From positions 124,001 through 188,000 of the forward strand of contig NZ_JBBCJO010000012.1 in the NCBI RefSeq assembly GCF_037190085.1: a DNA stretch of 64,000 nucleotides, in the 5' to 3' direction. Positions 7,855 to 15,609 of the stretch are shown in pieces. Under the pieces are notes generated by a model. The model did not search any database, was not told the origin of the DNA, and saw only the letters and a list, made by a program, of their open reading frames with translations. A program made the translations under genes and the position numbers. How positions within the stretch are numbered: the stretch's first letter is position 1; each line of letters opens with the position of its first letter. Origin of the DNA: Gemmatimonas aurantiaca. Its GTDB lineage: Bacteria; Gemmatimonadota; Gemmatimonadetes; Gemmatimonadales; Gemmatimonadaceae.

Positions 7855-8584
7855 TGAACCCCGCCTGTTCGGAAACGAGAAAACAATAGGCGTTGGCCAC
7901 ATCGTCTGGCGCGCCGAGTCGCGCCAGTGGTGTATGCTCCTGCATGTTCCGCAGAATGCCCGGCGGGATGGCGGCGGTCATGTCGGTGGCAATGAACCCG
8001 GGTGCCACGGCATTGACCGTGATCCCCCGGCGTCCGAGCTCACGGGCCCATACCCGGGTCATGCCGACCACACCAGCCTTGGCCGCCACATAATTGGTCT
8101 GTCCAAAGTTCCCGTTCGACGCCACCACCGACGACGCATTGACCACGCGCCCCCACCCGCGAGCCAGCATGTGCGGCACCACCGCCTGGGTGCACGTGTA
8201 CACTCCCTTGAGGTTCACGGATACCACCGCGTCGAAGTCGGCTTCGCTCATGCCGCCCACGACCACCCCGTCCCGCACTTTCACCAGCTGCGCATCGCGC
8301 ACGATGCCCGCATTGTTGATGAGGATATCGAGTCCGCCGAACCGTCCGACGGTTTCGGCCACGGCCGCCGCCACGCTGACACCGTCGGTGACATCGGTCT
8401 CGATGAACATCACCTCCAACCCTTCCGCCGTGAGGGTGTCGACCGCCGCGGCACCGGTGGCCACCGCACGATCCCAGATCGCGACCCGCGCGCCACTCGT
8501 TGCCAGCCGGCGCGCCGTGGCCAGCCCGATACCGTTCGCGCCGCCAGTGACAACGGCGCTTCTTTGAGTCAGATCGATACGCAT
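7805..8584 (-). CDS. Short-chain dehydrogenase/reductase, FabG/PhaB-like
   Basis: This 259-residue Rossmann enzyme shows the classical SDR motifs: cofactor loop TGGANGIG (residues 14-21), NNAG near 92, the catalytic Ser in NASSVVAS, the catalytic pair in YVAAK, and PGFIATDM. The best guess is NADPH-dependent 3-oxoacyl-ACP or acetoacetyl-CoA reductase; SDRs cannot be assigned a substrate from sequence alone. The insert KVRDGVVVGG after NNAG resembles 3-oxoacyl reductases of the short-chain type. It is divergent from the DUF4403 gene; start codons are only 28 bp apart. Confidence 0.82.
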   Translation of the reverse strand: MRIDLTQRSAVVTGGANGIGLATARRLATSGARVAIWDRAVATGAAAVDTLTAEGLEVMFIETDVTDGVSVAAAVAETVGRFGGLDILINNAGIVRDAQLVKVRDGVVVGGMSEADFDAVVSVNLKGVYTCTQAVVPHMLARGWGRVVNASSVVASNGNFGQTNYVAAKAGVVGMTRVWARELGRRGITVNAVAPGFIATDMTAAIPPGILRNMQEHTPLARLGAPDDVANAYCFLVSEQAGFINGAVLSVDGGLVIGT

Positions 8585-8612
8585 GTGGCGTCAACCTAGG
8601 GCGGAGGCAGCA

Positions 8613-10133
8613 TTGAGCAAGCGGCAAATGCAACGGGCAACCGCGGTTGGCACCGCCGTCGGCGTCATGGTGTTGCTGCCCCTGCTCCAGGGGTGCACCG
8701 CCGATGCACTCGCGCCCGCTTCGCCCAAAGCGAAGCCCGGTGCGCACATCATCCCGACGCTCCCCACGCTCGACGCGTCGGTGGTGGACGCGCCCGTGCG
8801 GTATGCGCTCGAGCCACTGCTGACCGCACTCGAAACCGCCGTCCCCCGTCGCTTCGGCGATCCGAACAAGCGGATCCCGGTGGGCGGGAACGATCGCAAA
8901 CTCGTGGCGTTTGAAGCCACCCGTACGCCGTTCACCGTGCGTGTGGAGGGCGGCAAGCTGGTTCTCGAGACCGTCGTTGCGTATGAAGCCCGGGCCTGGT
9001 TCCGTCCGGTCATCGGCCCCACCGTGAGCGCCGGCTGCGGGGAACCCAAGGACACCAACAAAGACGGCAAGGCCGGCACCAGTGAAGGTCGTCCGCGGGT
9101 GCGCGTCGTGCTGCACAGCGATGTCGCCCTCACGCCCGAATGGAAACTCGCCGCCCGCACGCGAGTCACGTCCGTCGAACCGCTCACGAAAACCGAACGG
9201 GACATCTGTCGCGTCACATTCATCGGCATCGACGTCACCGACCATGTCACCAAGGCGGTGCTGCCGCAGATCAACGCACGCATGCCCGCGGTCGACCGCA
9301 AAGTCGGACGCATCGATGTGCGGACGCGTGTCACCACGTGGTTCACGGCCATGCAGCGCAACATCCGCGTGACCGACAGTCTCTGGCTGCAGCTCAAGCC
9401 GGAACTCATTCGCGTGGGCAAGCTGTCACTCGAGGACAGCATGCTCGTGGCCGACGTGCGTCTCTGGGCGCATCCACGCATGATCTCCGGCCCGGAACCC
9501 GAGCAGCTCATCGTCCCCCTGCCCAAGCTCACGCCGTCGCTCAGTCAGATCGGTGACAGCGCCCGTCTCTTCATCGAAGGCCTGCTCGACTATCAGGACG
9601 CCAGCGCGATGATGCAGAAGCAGCTGGGGGCCAGACGTTTCTACCGGTTTGGCCGGTCCGTGGTGATCGACTCCATCCGCCTCTATCCACTCGACGATGG
9701 ACGCGTGGTGCTCGCCGTCACCGTGAGCGGTGGGGTGCGCGGGACGGCCTATCTGGTGGGGACTCCCACCATCGATCATCAGACCCGCGCCCTGGTCGTT
9801 TCCGATCTCGACTTCGACGTGGCCACGAGTGACGCCCTCGTCGCCGGGCTGGCCTGGCTCAAGAAGGGCGATCTGCTCGAACGCCTCCGCGCGAGTGCGC
9901 GGTTCCCACTCGATTCCGCACTCGAAGAAACCCGCGAACGGGTGGAAGGCGCACTGAACCGCGACCTCACCGACGGGGTACGTCTTTCCGGCACAGTCAC
10001 CACCGGTCGTCTCATGGATGTGCTCGTCCATCCGCGGTGGCTGGTGGTGCGCGCCGAAGCCGCCGGCCGACTCGCGCTCGACATCGATCGGCCCATCCGT
10101 CGCGGGGTTGGTGGCGGACCGTCACGACGCTAG
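8613..10133 (+). CDS. DUF4403 family lipoprotein
   Basis: This protein of about 506 residues has a lipoprotein signal (TAVGVMVLLPLLQGC). I chose the TTG at 8613 because GGAGG lies five bases upstream; an ATG at 8628 is the alternative. The body matches DUF4403: paired beta-rich repeats with VRVEGGKLVLETVVAYEARAWF, LTPEWKLAARTRV and PELIRVGKLSLEDSMLVADV, and a late block LVVSDLDFDVATSDALVAGLAWLKKGDL. The fold is thought to be tubular lipid-binding-like; function is unknown. It is likely at the outer or inner membrane facing the periplasm. Confidence 0.75.
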   Translation: MSKRQMQRATAVGTAVGVMVLLPLLQGCTADALAPASPKAKPGAHIIPTLPTLDASVVDAPVRYALEPLLTALETAVPRRFGDPNKRIPVGGNDRKLVAFEATRTPFTVRVEGGKLVLETVVAYEARAWFRPVIGPTVSAGCGEPKDTNKDGKAGTSEGRPRVRVVLHSDVALTPEWKLAARTRVTSVEPLTKTERDICRVTFIGIDVTDHVTKAVLPQINARMPAVDRKVGRIDVRTRVTTWFTAMQRNIRVTDSLWLQLKPELIRVGKLSLEDSMLVADVRLWAHPRMISGPEPEQLIVPLPKLTPSLSQIGDSARLFIEGLLDYQDASAMMQKQLGARRFYRFGRSVVIDSIRLYPLDDGRVVLAVTVSGGVRGTAYLVGTPTIDHQTRALVVSDLDFDVATSDALVAGLAWLKKGDLLERLRASARFPLDSALEETRERVEGALNRDLTDGVRLSGTVTTGRLMDVLVHPRWLVVRAEAAGRLALDIDRPIRRGVGGGPSRR

Positions 10134-10163
10134 TCTGTAGCGTTCTTCCCTCAGCATATCCTG

Positions 10164-11228
10164 ATGCACCAGATCTGTCTGTCCACACGCAGGACCCTGA
10201 CCGCCCTCCTCGGCGTGGCGTTGCTCGCCCCTGCGGTGGTGACGGCCCAGGCGGCGGCTCAATCGGCCACCCAATCGTCCGCGTCGACGTCCGCTCCGTC
10301 CACCAAGCCCAAGGTCGCGCAGGACACCACGAAGCGGCGCCCCGCCGGTGCGTTGGGTCCACAATCGGGAGAACGGCACCTCTCGTTCCGCGACACGGGC
10401 AGCGACCTCGATTCGCTGTGGCCGCCGCGCATGCCGGCGCCGCTCCCCAATTCGATTCTTCCCAACAAGCGCATCATCGCGTTCTACGGCAATCCGCTCA
10501 GCACGCGCATGGGCATCCTCGGCGAGTTCGAGCCGCAGGAGATGTTGCGCAAGCTCGATGAAGAAGTGGCCGAGTGGAATCGCGCCGATCCAAAGACCCC
10601 GGTGCAGCCCGCTCTGCATCTGATCGCGGAAGTGGCCAATCCGCATCCGGGGCCCAGCGGCAAGTATCGCACGCGCATGGACAGCACGATGATCGAGAAG
10701 GTGTATGGCTGGGCGAAGAGCCGGAACGCCCTGCTGTTCCTCGATCTGCAGATCGGACAGAGCACGTTGCAGGAGGAACTGCCCTGGATCGAGAAGTTTC
10801 TCCTGCGTCCCGACGTGCACCTCGGAATCGATCCCGAATTCGCCATGAAGCGCTCGGGGGGCATTCCGGGCAAACGCGTGGGCAGCTACGACGCCGAGGA
10901 CATCAATTACGCCATTCGTTTCCTCGCGAATCTCGTGGAGAAGCACAACCTGCCGCCCAAGGTCCTGGTGGTGCATCGTTTCACGCAGCGTGGCATCACC
11001 AACTACAAGAACATCAAGCTCGATCCGCGGGTGCAGGTGGTGATCCAGATGGACGGCTTCGGCGCGCCGTGGCTCAAGCGCGATTCGTACTACAGCTACG
11101 TGAAGAAGGAGCCCGTGCAGTTCGCCGGCTGGAAGCAGTTCACCAAGCCCAAGAACGACAATCCGCGGACATCGCGAGAAGCCATCTTGCGGCTCTGGCC
11201 GGTGCCGCTGTACATCCAGTTGCAGTAG
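10164..11228 (+). CDS. Uncharacterised secreted protein
   Basis: This 354-residue protein starts with a signal peptide (TLTALLGVALLAPAVVTAQA), a Ser/Thr/Ala-rich linker to about residue 65, then a globular domain with alternating strands and helices: RIIAFYGNPLSTRMGILGE, ALHLIAEVANPHPG, ALLFLDLQIG, VHLGIDPEFAMK, KVLVVHRFTQRGI and VQVVIQMDGFG. The order of beta strands, each ending in polar residues, suggests a TIM-barrel hydrolase-like fold, but I do not recognise the family. It is followed by a duplicated 11-mer and a sugar-isomerase-like gene on the same strand. Confidence 0.7.
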   Translation: MHQICLSTRRTLTALLGVALLAPAVVTAQAAAQSATQSSASTSAPSTKPKVAQDTTKRRPAGALGPQSGERHLSFRDTGSDLDSLWPPRMPAPLPNSILPNKRIIAFYGNPLSTRMGILGEFEPQEMLRKLDEEVAEWNRADPKTPVQPALHLIAEVANPHPGPSGKYRTRMDSTMIEKVYGWAKSRNALLFLDLQIGQSTLQEELPWIEKFLLRPDVHLGIDPEFAMKRSGGIPGKRVGSYDAEDINYAIRFLANLVEKHNLPPKVLVVHRFTQRGITNYKNIKLDPRVQVVIQMDGFGAPWLKRDSYYSYVKKEPVQFAGWKQFTKPKNDNPRTSREAILRLWPVPLYIQLQ

Positions 11229-11244
11229 TCGTGCAGTAGTCGTT
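11223..11244 (+). repeat. Perfect 11-bp tandem duplication at a stop codon
   Basis: GCAGTAGTCGT occurs at 11223-11233 and again at 11234-11244. The first copy contains the stop codon TAG of the upstream gene, so the duplication extends only the intergenic spacer. Confidence 0.8.
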
Positions 11245-11322
11245 GCCACCCTCACTGCCGCAGCTCCTCCGCGGCAGGTGCGGCGGCGGCGGCCCGAGTC
11301 CCGCCACCCCGGAGATCCCGCG

Positions 11323-12210
11323 ATGGATCGCTCGTCGATGGACCATGTATCGTCCGCTTCCTGCTCCCGTCGCGACGTCCTCTCCACCCTGGGACGTGGG
11401 GCCGTCGTCGCCGCACTTGGCGATCCCATCGGCATCACGGCCCCTGCTCCCGTCGCCGGGCGACTGAATCAATCGGTCGCCCGGTGGTGTTTTTCGAAGA
11501 CCCCCATCGCGCAATTGTGCGATACCGCGCGATCGATCGGCCTCATGGGCATCGATCTGTTGGGCCCCGACGAATGGCACGTGCCCGCACAGCACGGCCT
11601 CGCCTGCACCATGGGCAATTCCTTCGGCACGATTCCGATCGGTTTCAATCGTCCAGATCATCACGCCAAACTCGTCGCCGATGGCGAGAGTTACATCCCG
11701 CGTGCCGCCGCGGCCGGTGTGAAGAAGATCGTCGTCTTCAGTGGCAATCGGGCGGGGTTGAGCGACGGCGAGGGCATCGTCAATTGCATTGCCGGACTCA
11801 AACGCCTCATGCCCGTCGCCGAGCGACATGGCGTGGTGCTGTGCATGGAGATGTTGAACAGCAAAGTCGATCACAAGGACTACCATGCCGATCACACGGC
11901 CTGGGCCGTGGAAGTGGCCCGCGGTGTCGACAGTACGAGCTTCCGGTTGTTGTACGACGTCTACCACATGCAGGTGATGGAAGGCGACGTGATGGCCACC
12001 ATCAAAGCCAACCGGCCCTGGATCGCCCACTTTCACACGGCGGGCGTGCCCGGTCGCAACGAGATCGATGGGGCGCAGGAGCTCAACTACCGCGGCATCG
12101 CGACGGCCATCGCGGACAGTGGATACCAGGGCGTCTTCGCGCACGAATTCATCCCACGCCGCGATGGCGCGACGTCGCTGCGTGAAGCTGTCGAGACCTG
12201 CACGGTCTGA
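11323..12210 (+). CDS. Hydroxypyruvate isomerase-like TIM-barrel protein, probably exported
   Basis: This 295-residue protein resembles hydroxypyruvate isomerase and other AP-endonuclease-2-superfamily sugar isomerases: acidic metal ligands in VLCMEMLNSKVDHKDY and LLYDVYHMQVMEGD, then HFHTAGVPGRNEIDG and GVFAHEFIP. An N-terminal CSRRDVLSTLGRGAVVAALG resembles a Tat signal (RR followed by a hydrophobic run), so it may act in the periplasm. ATG 11323 follows GGAG by eight bases; a GTG at 11278 is possible. The substrate is unknown. Confidence 0.8.
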   Translation: MDRSSMDHVSSASCSRRDVLSTLGRGAVVAALGDPIGITAPAPVAGRLNQSVARWCFSKTPIAQLCDTARSIGLMGIDLLGPDEWHVPAQHGLACTMGNSFGTIPIGFNRPDHHAKLVADGESYIPRAAAAGVKKIVVFSGNRAGLSDGEGIVNCIAGLKRLMPVAERHGVVLCMEMLNSKVDHKDYHADHTAWAVEVARGVDSTSFRLLYDVYHMQVMEGDVMATIKANRPWIAHFHTAGVPGRNEIDGAQELNYRGIATAIADSGYQGVFAHEFIPRRDGATSLREAVETCTV

Positions 12211-12220
12211 ACCGACCATC

Positions 12221-12278
12221 TACTGAAAAACCAGTTGACAGCCCGACCGGCGCGCCCCATACTACGGAAGTTTCAGTA
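12221..12278 (+). promoter_or_regulatory. BlaI-type operator and promoter
   Basis: TTGACA (12235-12240) and CATACT (12258-12263) are 17 bp apart. A perfect inverted pair TACTGAAA (12221-12228) and TTTCAGTA (12271-12278) brackets them, and a third half-site TACTAC (12260-12265) overlaps the -10. TACT/AGTA half-sites fit what is known of BlaI/MecI-family operators, so this is the likely autoregulatory site. Confidence 0.65.
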
Positions 12279-12387
12279 TTTGACGTCCGCCCGACCTCTC
12301 GCCCTCCCCCCCGCCGCCTGCGTCAGCCCCGCCACCGGCGCTCCGTAACGCGTCCGTTTCCCGGCTGACCTTCCCCCATCTCGCCCG

Positions 12388-12762
12388 ATGACCGACTACC
12401 ACTTTCCTCCGCGTGAACTGGCCGTGATGTCCGTCCTGTGGCGACTCGGGTCGGCCACGGTCGCCGATGTTCGCGAGGGGCTCGACGAAGATCTGGCCTA
12501 CACCTCGGTGCTCTCCGCGCTGCAGACCCTCGAGGACAAGGGATATGTGCGTCATGAACCCGAAGGCCGTGCGTACCGCTACTTCCCCACGGTCGCCGCC
12601 GACCGGGCCGGACGCAGCGCGATCAGTCGCATTCGCGAAGCGATCTTCCAGGGATCGGCGGAGCGCATGTTCGCGCAGCTCGTGAGCGATCGGCGATTGA
12701 GCCGTGAGGAACTCGAACGCATGCGCGCGCTGCTGGCCGAACGCCTGGGAGACGAGACATGA
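12388..12762 (+). CDS. BlaI/MecI/CopY-family transcriptional repressor
   Basis: This 124-residue protein has the family winged helix (residues 7-70: PRELAVMSVLWRLGSATVADV, then LAYTSVLSALQTLEDKGYVRH) and a C-terminal dimerisation helix pair ending in SREELERMRALLAERL. Such repressors are cleaved or released when their membrane protease partner senses a signal. The partner follows at once, overlapping by ATGA (12759-12762). No Shine-Dalgarno is visible before the ATG. Confidence 0.92.
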   Translation: MTDYHFPPRELAVMSVLWRLGSATVADVREGLDEDLAYTSVLSALQTLEDKGYVRHEPEGRAYRYFPTVAADRAGRSAISRIREAIFQGSAERMFAQLVSDRRLSREELERMRALLAERLGDET

Positions 12763-14375
12763 GGCATATCCTGAGCGACGTCATGAGCGACATGTCGTTG
12801 AGCGCACTCGCGTCGATGTCCGTGGCCTGGATGACGACCAGTTTCATGGTGGGGGCTGGTCTTGCCGTCATCGCCACGCTGGCGCACCATCTGGCGCGGC
12901 GCGCATTGCCTTCGCGGTTCATCTGGGCCGCGTCGCTGGCCATCACGCTGGGGGTGACACTGCTGCTTCCCGCGCGTATGACCACCTCCCGCAGCGATGT
13001 CACTCTCCCCGCCGCCTCGATCACCGCACATGTGACGAACGAGGATCCGTTCGCCCGCAGCTGGTCCGACCGTGTCGTGACCCTCGCCAGCGCCGCGCTG
13101 ACCCGCACCGAACTGGGCATACGCGCCGTGGCCACCACGAGCGCGGATCTCGTGGCCTCGGCTCCGCCAACCGCGCAGTGGATGGTGGTGCTCGCCTGGC
13201 CCCTCACCACCCTCACGCTGCTCGGTCTGTTCGGGCTGAGTTACCGCCGCCAGGCAGGGGCCCTGGCGCGTGCATCACGCGTGGACCTGCATGGAGTCGC
13301 CGTACACGTGGGCGATGTGAATGGCCCGGTGGTCCTCGGACTCCGGACACCGCGCATCGCGGTGCCGGCATGGCTCCTCTCGCGCGATCACGACGAACAG
13401 CGACTGGTCGTGCAGCATGAGCAGTCGCACATCGAAGCGCGTGATCCGCAGCTGCTCATTGCCGCCTGCATCACGGCGATTCTCCTGCCCTGGAATGCCG
13501 CGGTGTGGTTCATGCTCTCACGATTGCGCCTCGCCATCGAACTGGACTGCGATGCCCGTGTGCTCGCGCGCGGCATCTCGGCCCGTCGGTATGGCGAGCT
13601 GCTCATCGATCTCTCCGCCCAGCCTTCCCTGCTGGGCAACCCCGCCCGCATGCCGATATCGGCAACGGCCTTTTCCTACCGCGCGTCCCACCTCGAACGG
13701 AGACTTCGCACCATGACGGCTCGCAGCACCCGATTCCTCTTCCTCCGTCGTGCGTCCGTCGCGACGCTGGGTGGCACGGCCCTGCTCGCGGCCTGCCGTG
13801 CGGAGCTTCCCACGTCGGCGGAACTGCAGGCCATGGACGTGACCCTGGCGGAGCAGCGTGTCGCGCGGGTGACCCCCATCGACGAGGCGTCCACCGAGTA
13901 CTTCGTCAATGGTACACGGGTCGATCGTGCCGAAGCCACGAAGCTCACCGCCGATCGTATCGCGACCATCGACGTACACAAAACCGATGGCGGCACACAC
14001 CGCGTCTATGTGGTCACCGCGGACGGTCGCGACAAAGCATCGGCCGTGACGGAACTGACCCGCGCGCCGCGCACGCCCTTCATCACGCGCGGCGATTCGC
14101 TGCCCGTCATCCTCGAGGCCCGCACCGCAGTCGCGGAGACGCCTGCGCAAACGGTTGGTGAAATGCGGCGCGAAGGACCTCGTCTCGTCACCGGCAGCAA
14201 CAAGCCCTTCGATGGACTTGTCCTTGTTGACGGGGAGCGCCGCACGCGCGACGCGCTGGCGAAGATCGACCCGAATACCATCGTCAGCGTCGAAGTCGTG
14301 AAGGGAGCGGCTGCCATCGACCAGTACGGTCCGGACGGCGCCAACGGCGTGATTCGGATATCGACGAAGAAGTGA
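12759..14375 (+). CDS. BlaR1/MecR1-type M56 metallopeptidase with TonB-plug-like tail
   Basis: This 538-residue membrane protein has helices near residues 25-50 and 145-160, and the zinc motif HEQSH in VVQHEQSHIEARD (about 221-225), with the downstream ELDCDARVLARG block that supplies the third ligand. It cuts or triggers removal of the BlaI-like repressor encoded upstream. After a helix near 335 the periplasmic part lacks the penicillin-binding sensor of true BlaR1; it ends in IVSVEVVKGAAAIDQYGPDG and NGVIRISTKK, the plug motif of TonB-dependent receptors. The signal is therefore probably not a beta-lactam. Confidence 0.88.
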   Translation: MRHILSDVMSDMSLSALASMSVAWMTTSFMVGAGLAVIATLAHHLARRALPSRFIWAASLAITLGVTLLLPARMTTSRSDVTLPAASITAHVTNEDPFARSWSDRVVTLASAALTRTELGIRAVATTSADLVASAPPTAQWMVVLAWPLTTLTLLGLFGLSYRRQAGALARASRVDLHGVAVHVGDVNGPVVLGLRTPRIAVPAWLLSRDHDEQRLVVQHEQSHIEARDPQLLIAACITAILLPWNAAVWFMLSRLRLAIELDCDARVLARGISARRYGELLIDLSAQPSLLGNPARMPISATAFSYRASHLERRLRTMTARSTRFLFLRRASVATLGGTALLAACRAELPTSAELQAMDVTLAEQRVARVTPIDEASTEYFVNGTRVDRAEATKLTADRIATIDVHKTDGGTHRVYVVTADGRDKASAVTELTRAPRTPFITRGDSLPVILEARTAVAETPAQTVGEMRREGPRLVTGSNKPFDGLVLVDGERRTRDALAKIDPNTIVSVEVVKGAAAIDQYGPDGANGVIRISTKK

Positions 14376-14428
14376 CCGGGGATGTCGAGCGGGCGGTGTA
14401 CGACGCGTGACACGTGACGCGCAACGCG

Positions 14429-14821
14429 TCAGTACGCGACCCGCTCGACATCCGTATGGGCGAACTGATCTCCGACGCACAGGATCGGTTCGCCCGCTCC
14501 ACCCGCCAGGGCATAGGCGAAACAATCGCCCAGCGTGAGCCCCGCGGCATGACGACCGCGGCCATAGGTACGCGCCGCTTCCCGCGCCCGATGGGCGTGA
14601 TCTTCCGTGAAGGGCACGATCGTCACTTCGAGCTCGCGCAGCAGCGCATCGAGTTCGAGGTCACTGCCGCCCTTTCGCTCCCCCAGCAGCACCATTGCCG
14701 CCTCCACCACCGTGGCCGCGGAAATGAGCCGGGTGGGCGACCGCATGATCGCCCCGTGCAGCGCCGACGCCTCCTCGCCATTCCGCCAGAGCGCCATCAA
14801 AGCCGAGGTCGTCAGAATCAT
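14429..14821 (-). CDS. PIN-domain protein, VapC-like toxin with altered active site
   Basis: This 130-residue PIN-domain protein resembles VapC ribonucleases, which cut tRNA or rRNA. The conserved Glu (VVEAAMVL), third acidic residue (LTLGDCFAYALA) and late GDQFAHTD block are present, but the first catalytic Asp of the usual MIVDTSA start is Thr here (MILTTSAL). The start overlaps the antitoxin stop by ATGA (14818-14821), typical of vapBC. The missing Asp suggests weak or lost nuclease activity. Confidence 0.85.
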   Translation of the reverse strand: MILTTSALMALWRNGEEASALHGAIMRSPTRLISAATVVEAAMVLLGERKGGSDLELDALLRELEVTIVPFTEDHAHRAREAARTYGRGRHAAGLTLGDCFAYALAGGAGEPILCVGDQFAHTDVERVAY

Positions 14822-15078
14822 CGCGGCACCCCCTGCGCGTCGTAGCCGATCACATCGTCCGGCGCGGCATCGGCGATCGGCGCAATGCCCGCGATACGCT
14901 CCTGGATGCGCTGAACCCGGCTCCACGACCGCTCCACGGCGCCGAGCTTGCGCAGGCGCTCCCGCGTAAGTCGTTCACGCACCGCGTGTTGAATGGCGTC
15001 CGTGATACTTTCGCCGGTGAGTTCCGCCAGCTCGCGCACGAGCCGCTCCGCCTCTGGACTCTTGATGTTGATGGCCAT
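14818..15078 (-). CDS. VapB-family antitoxin (Rv0623-like)
   Basis: This 86-residue protein starts MAINIKSPEAERLVRELAEL, the ribbon-helix-helix-like N-terminus of the Rv0623/PSK VapB group, followed by GESITDAIQHAVRERL. The C-terminal 35 residues would wrap the PIN toxin. It should bind its own promoter; a perfect inverted repeat lies three bases upstream of the ATG. Shine-Dalgarno is not evident. Confidence 0.85.
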   Translation of the reverse strand: MAINIKSPEAERLVRELAELTGESITDAIQHAVRERLTRERLRKLGAVERSWSRVQRIQERIAGIAPIADAAPDDVIGYDAQGVPR

Positions 15079-15080
15079 AG

Positions 15081-15102
15081 AAGAAATGTCGAATCATTTC
15101 TT
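15081..15102 (-). promoter_or_regulatory. Candidate VapB operator
   Basis: AAGAAATG (15081-15088) and CATTTCTT (15095-15102) are a perfect 8-bp inverted repeat with a 6-base spacer in an AT-rich patch immediately upstream of vapB. This is the expected kind of site for VapBC autoregulation. Confidence 0.6.
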
Positions 15103-15188
15103 TATTTCCACAAGCACGGGTTCGGTGTTTCATGATTTTCATGTGCAACGTCTTGACATTTCAGAAAAACGTGCCGAGACTGGAAAAT

Positions 15189-15314
15189 ATGCACGCGCCC
15201 CACATGGCCACCCCGCGACTTAGCCTCCTTATTTCCGTCGTCGTAACCATTCCGGTTGCGGCGATTCTTGTCGTACGCAGCAATGGGGAGAGAAGCCGCA
15301 CCGTCGCCATGTGA
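15189..15314 (+). CDS. Possible single-span membrane peptide
   Basis: A 41-codon frame from ATG 15189 encodes a short N-terminus, one hydrophobic run (LSLLISVVVTIPVAAILVV) and a basic tail. TTGACA at 15153-15158 could be a -35 with GAGACT 17 bp on as a poor -10. There is no good Shine-Dalgarno, so coding status is uncertain; a random hydrophobic frame is the alternative. Confidence 0.25.
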   Translation: MHAPHMATPRLSLLISVVVTIPVAAILVVRSNGERSRTVAM

Positions 15315-15320
15315 CGCCAC

Positions 15321-15393
15321 CGCCGCCTCTCCCGACAATCTCGGGAGCGGCGACCTGGTCGAAAGATTCGGTAGGCCCCTCCCAGGAGGGGCC
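15321..15393 (+). promoter_or_regulatory. Two-hairpin leader before a small gene
   Basis: The first hairpin pairs 15321-15335 with 15341-15352 (CTCCCGA/TCGGGAG core plus CGCCG/CGGCG). The second is a perfect inverted repeat GGCCCCTCC (15374-15382)/GGAGGGGCC (15385-15393) followed by TTCTTCG. The second resembles a terminator or an anti-Shine-Dalgarno stem and ends 11 bases before the AGGAGG of the small gene. Confidence 0.5.
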
Positions 15394-15415
15394 TTCTTCG
15401 TACCAGGAGGTTTCG

Positions 15416-15583
15416 ATGTTCATGCCATTCGATCGCACCCGTCAGCCGACCGCCCGCCACAACACCTTTTCGGCCCCCCGGCAGCCGGACTGGCCGCTGA
15501 TGGAGCGCACCGCTCCGGCCGCTCCGCAGCCCGCCTCGCGCGAGGATTCCGACTACCGTCAGCAGGCGGATGGTGCGCCGTGA
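15416..15583 (+). CDS. Small uncharacterised protein (55 residues)
   Basis: An ideal Shine-Dalgarno AGGAGG (15405-15410) is five bases before the ATG. The peptide starts MFMPFDRTRQPTARHN, is rich in Pro, Arg, Ala and Gln, hydrophilic and likely disordered; codon use is like the neighbouring genes. No family is recognised. The structured leader suggests regulated expression. Confidence 0.6.
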   Translation: MFMPFDRTRQPTARHNTFSAPRQPDWPLMERTAPAAPQPASREDSDYRQQADGAP

Positions 15584-15609
15584 ACAGGGTCGCCGGGGAT
15601 GGCCCGCCT

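Noticed and set aside
12759..14375. True beta-lactam sensor BlaR1
   Set aside because: The periplasmic part shows no SxxK/SxN-type penicillin-binding motifs and ends in a TonB-plug-like motif.
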